A DNA stretch of 20,380 nucleotides from a virus. Below are positions 19,303 through 20,380 of this stretch, piece after piece (within the stretch, counting starts at the first letter, position 1; each line of letters starts with the position of its first letter). The position numbers were made by a program, and so were the translations under genes. The stretch spans positions 1 through 20,380 of IMG/VR virus record IMGVR_UViG_3300006793_000384, one strand, 5' to 3'. The notes beneath the pieces were generated by a model. The model was not told the DNA's origin. It did not search any database and was given only the letters and a program-made list of their open reading frames with translations.

Positions 19303-20380
19303 TGAAAAAGTTCAAAGAAATAAGAAAAATAAAAGAAGATGTAAACGAAAGTCTCGGAAAGGCTGCAGCGATTGGGGGTGCTATTGGAGCACTAGCTGGA
19401 GCTTCTGGAAAAAATAAAACTCTTGGACAAAGAGTTGTAGGAGGACTTGCCGGAGCAGGACTTGGAGCTGCTGGTGGTGCTGCAATTAACAAAGGTATAG
19501 GTGCTATGGCAGCAAAAAAAGCAGCAGGTGCTGCTTCAGCAATAACGAAACCTATTTCATCACTTGCAGCAGATAAAGATGCAGATAAGAAAAAGAAACT
19601 ACTTCTTGGAAAAAATAAAGATGAACTGACACCTAAGCAAAAGTTGACATTTGACGTTTTAATGAAGAAGTTAGATGGCGGTAAAGAGCACATGAAGTTC
19701 AAACGCATGGCAAAGAACCCTGTTCAGGGTGACGACATGTTCCACGGATATGTCAAAGACCTTGCAAAGAAAACAATAAAAGAAAACGTCAAGATATCTT
19801 TCCATAGTAAGGGTGCGAAAACTAAGTGGATGAAGAAACAAGCAGTTGCTTCAAAGGAAATTATAAATCAAACACCTACAAGTGTTGAGTTACCTTCTAG
19901 ATGGAAAGACTTGTCAAAGAAAAAAGACCACGACGAAATCTTCTCAGTTGTAATGGAAGATGATAAGAAAAAAGACGATAAGAAGAAAGATAAAGTTAAA
20001 TTAAAGGACAGACTTGATAAAGTAACGAAACATGAGTTTACTCCTTTACAAAAGGCAGGTTTAGGGACTGCTCTTATTTCTCTTGGTGCTGGAACTACAG
20101 CACAAAATATTGTTAGCGCAAATGAATCCGCTTCTGTAGTTAAAATGGCAGCAAAACAAGCAACGGTCAAAAGTAGGAAACACAAAAACAAAAAGAACGA
20201 AATAAAAAGAAAAAACTCTATTGAAGAATTGGCTTTTATTCCAGTAGGTTTAGGTATGGTTGGCCGTTACGCAGCTACAAAGGGTGCTCAATTAGCGGCA
20301 ACTAGGGGTGGCGCTGCAGCTTTGAAATATGGTAATAAAGTGAAAAGCGGAGCAACTAAAGTGAAAAGCGGAGCAACTAA
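19302..20380 (+). CDS. Glycine-zipper putative internal protein (3' end outside window)
   Basis: The frame opens at the TAATG junction at 19302 and stays open to the window end (about 359 codons). The N-terminus MKKFKEIRKIKEDVNES is a looser version of the capsid-targeting leader (possible cleavage after IKE). Residues about 20-70 are Gly/Ala-rich with G-x-x-x-G spacing (GGAIGALAGASG, GGLAGAGLGAAGGAA), typical of glycine-zipper membrane segments; a second hydrophobic stretch lies near 250-265 and a third near 315-335. In between are Lys-rich soluble parts. It could be a membrane-active protein helping DNA cross the inner membrane; that is inference. The visible end carries a 7-residue tandem repeat. 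Confidence 0.7.
   Translation, partial: MKKFKEIRKIKEDVNESLGKAAAIGGAIGALAGASGKNKTLGQRVVGGLAGAGLGAAGGAAINKGIGAMAAKKAAGAASAITKPISSLAADKDADKKKKLLLGKNKDELTPKQKLTFDVLMKKLDGGKEHMKFKRMAKNPVQGDDMFHGYVKDLAKKTIKENVKISFHSKGAKTKWMKKQAVASKEIINQTPTSVELPSRWKDLSKKKDHDEIFSVVMEDDKKKDDKKKDKVKLKDRLDKVTKHEFTPLQKAGLGTALISLGAGTTAQNIVSANESASVVKMAAKQATVKSRKHKNKKNEIKRKNSIEELAFIPVGLGMVGRYAATKGAQLAATRGGAAALKYGNKVKSGATKVKSGAT
20337..20378 (+). repeat. 21-bp direct tandem repeat (two full units, runs to window edge)
   Basis: The unit AAAGTGAAAAGCGGAGCAAC plus T is repeated exactly at 20337-20357 and 20358-20378, in frame, coding for KVKSGAT twice. The following two bases (AA) match the start of a third unit, so the array may continue beyond the window. 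Confidence 0.85.

Noticed and set aside
19256-19708. 150-codon frame on the minus strand
   Set aside because: It is antisense to the Gly/Ala-rich coding region at 19302, giving an artificial Ala/Pro/Ser-rich peptide with no start signal.
1-20380. CRISPR arrays, insertion sequences, integrase or attachment sites
   Set aside because: I saw no regularly spaced repeats, no transposase or integrase frame, and no tRNA-flanking direct repeats.

Overview
The window looks like part of the genome of a T4-like myovirus infecting a marine, probably alphaproteobacterial (SAR11-type) host. Every gene I can support is on the + strand, packed with 1-80 nt overlaps, and AT-rich. The phage assignment rests on four things: phage-type genes (ThyX, DUF3310, DUF932, HNH, MGME1-like nuclease), T4-type late promoters (TATAAATA, three copies next to genes), a family of at least seven sigma70-like promoters (TTGACT-17-TATAGT/TATACT/TATAAT), and a run of genes whose N-termini resemble the T4 capsid-targeting leader (F-x-x-F-x-x-E). 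The host guess rests on a circularly permuted two-piece tmRNA, a form typical of alphaproteobacteria; it is an inference.

Layout. 1-927: 3' part of thyX and a small HxGH cytidylyltransferase. 917-4764: early or accessory region of small genes read from repeated promoters: an acidic protein, a DUF3310 protein, a chain of four tiny one-helix membrane proteins, an HNH nuclease, and many small unknowns. 4771-5160: a late promoter followed by a permuted tmRNA (acceptor piece, long intervening segment, coding piece with tag ANDNSFAHENFALAA). 5178-5579: a membrane protein and a strong terminator.

5601-11002: the most striking part. One late promoter is followed by seven tightly coupled genes: two paralogous membrane/coiled-coil proteins, CsgF, the CsgG lipoprotein pore, a secreted acidic curlin-like repeat protein, a secreted FecR-domain protein, and a CHASE2 class III adenylate/guanylate cyclase with all catalytic residues. 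It reads as a phage-borne curli-type export module joined to a periplasm-sensing cyclic-nucleotide signalling arm, expressed late in infection.

11026-14581: promoters plus a DUF932 protein, a peroxiredoxin-fold protein lacking the peroxidatic Cys, an HExxH metalloprotease-like protein, a shortened KdsB-like CMP-sugar synthetase and a PD-(D/E)XK exonuclease. 14577-20380: a late promoter followed by six consecutive genes with capsid-targeting-like N-termini. These include a KxDG ligase-like enzyme, a very basic protein, a nucleotidyltransferase, a DUF5824 protein and a glycine-zipper protein that runs off the window. I read them as internal head proteins that may be delivered to the host with the DNA.
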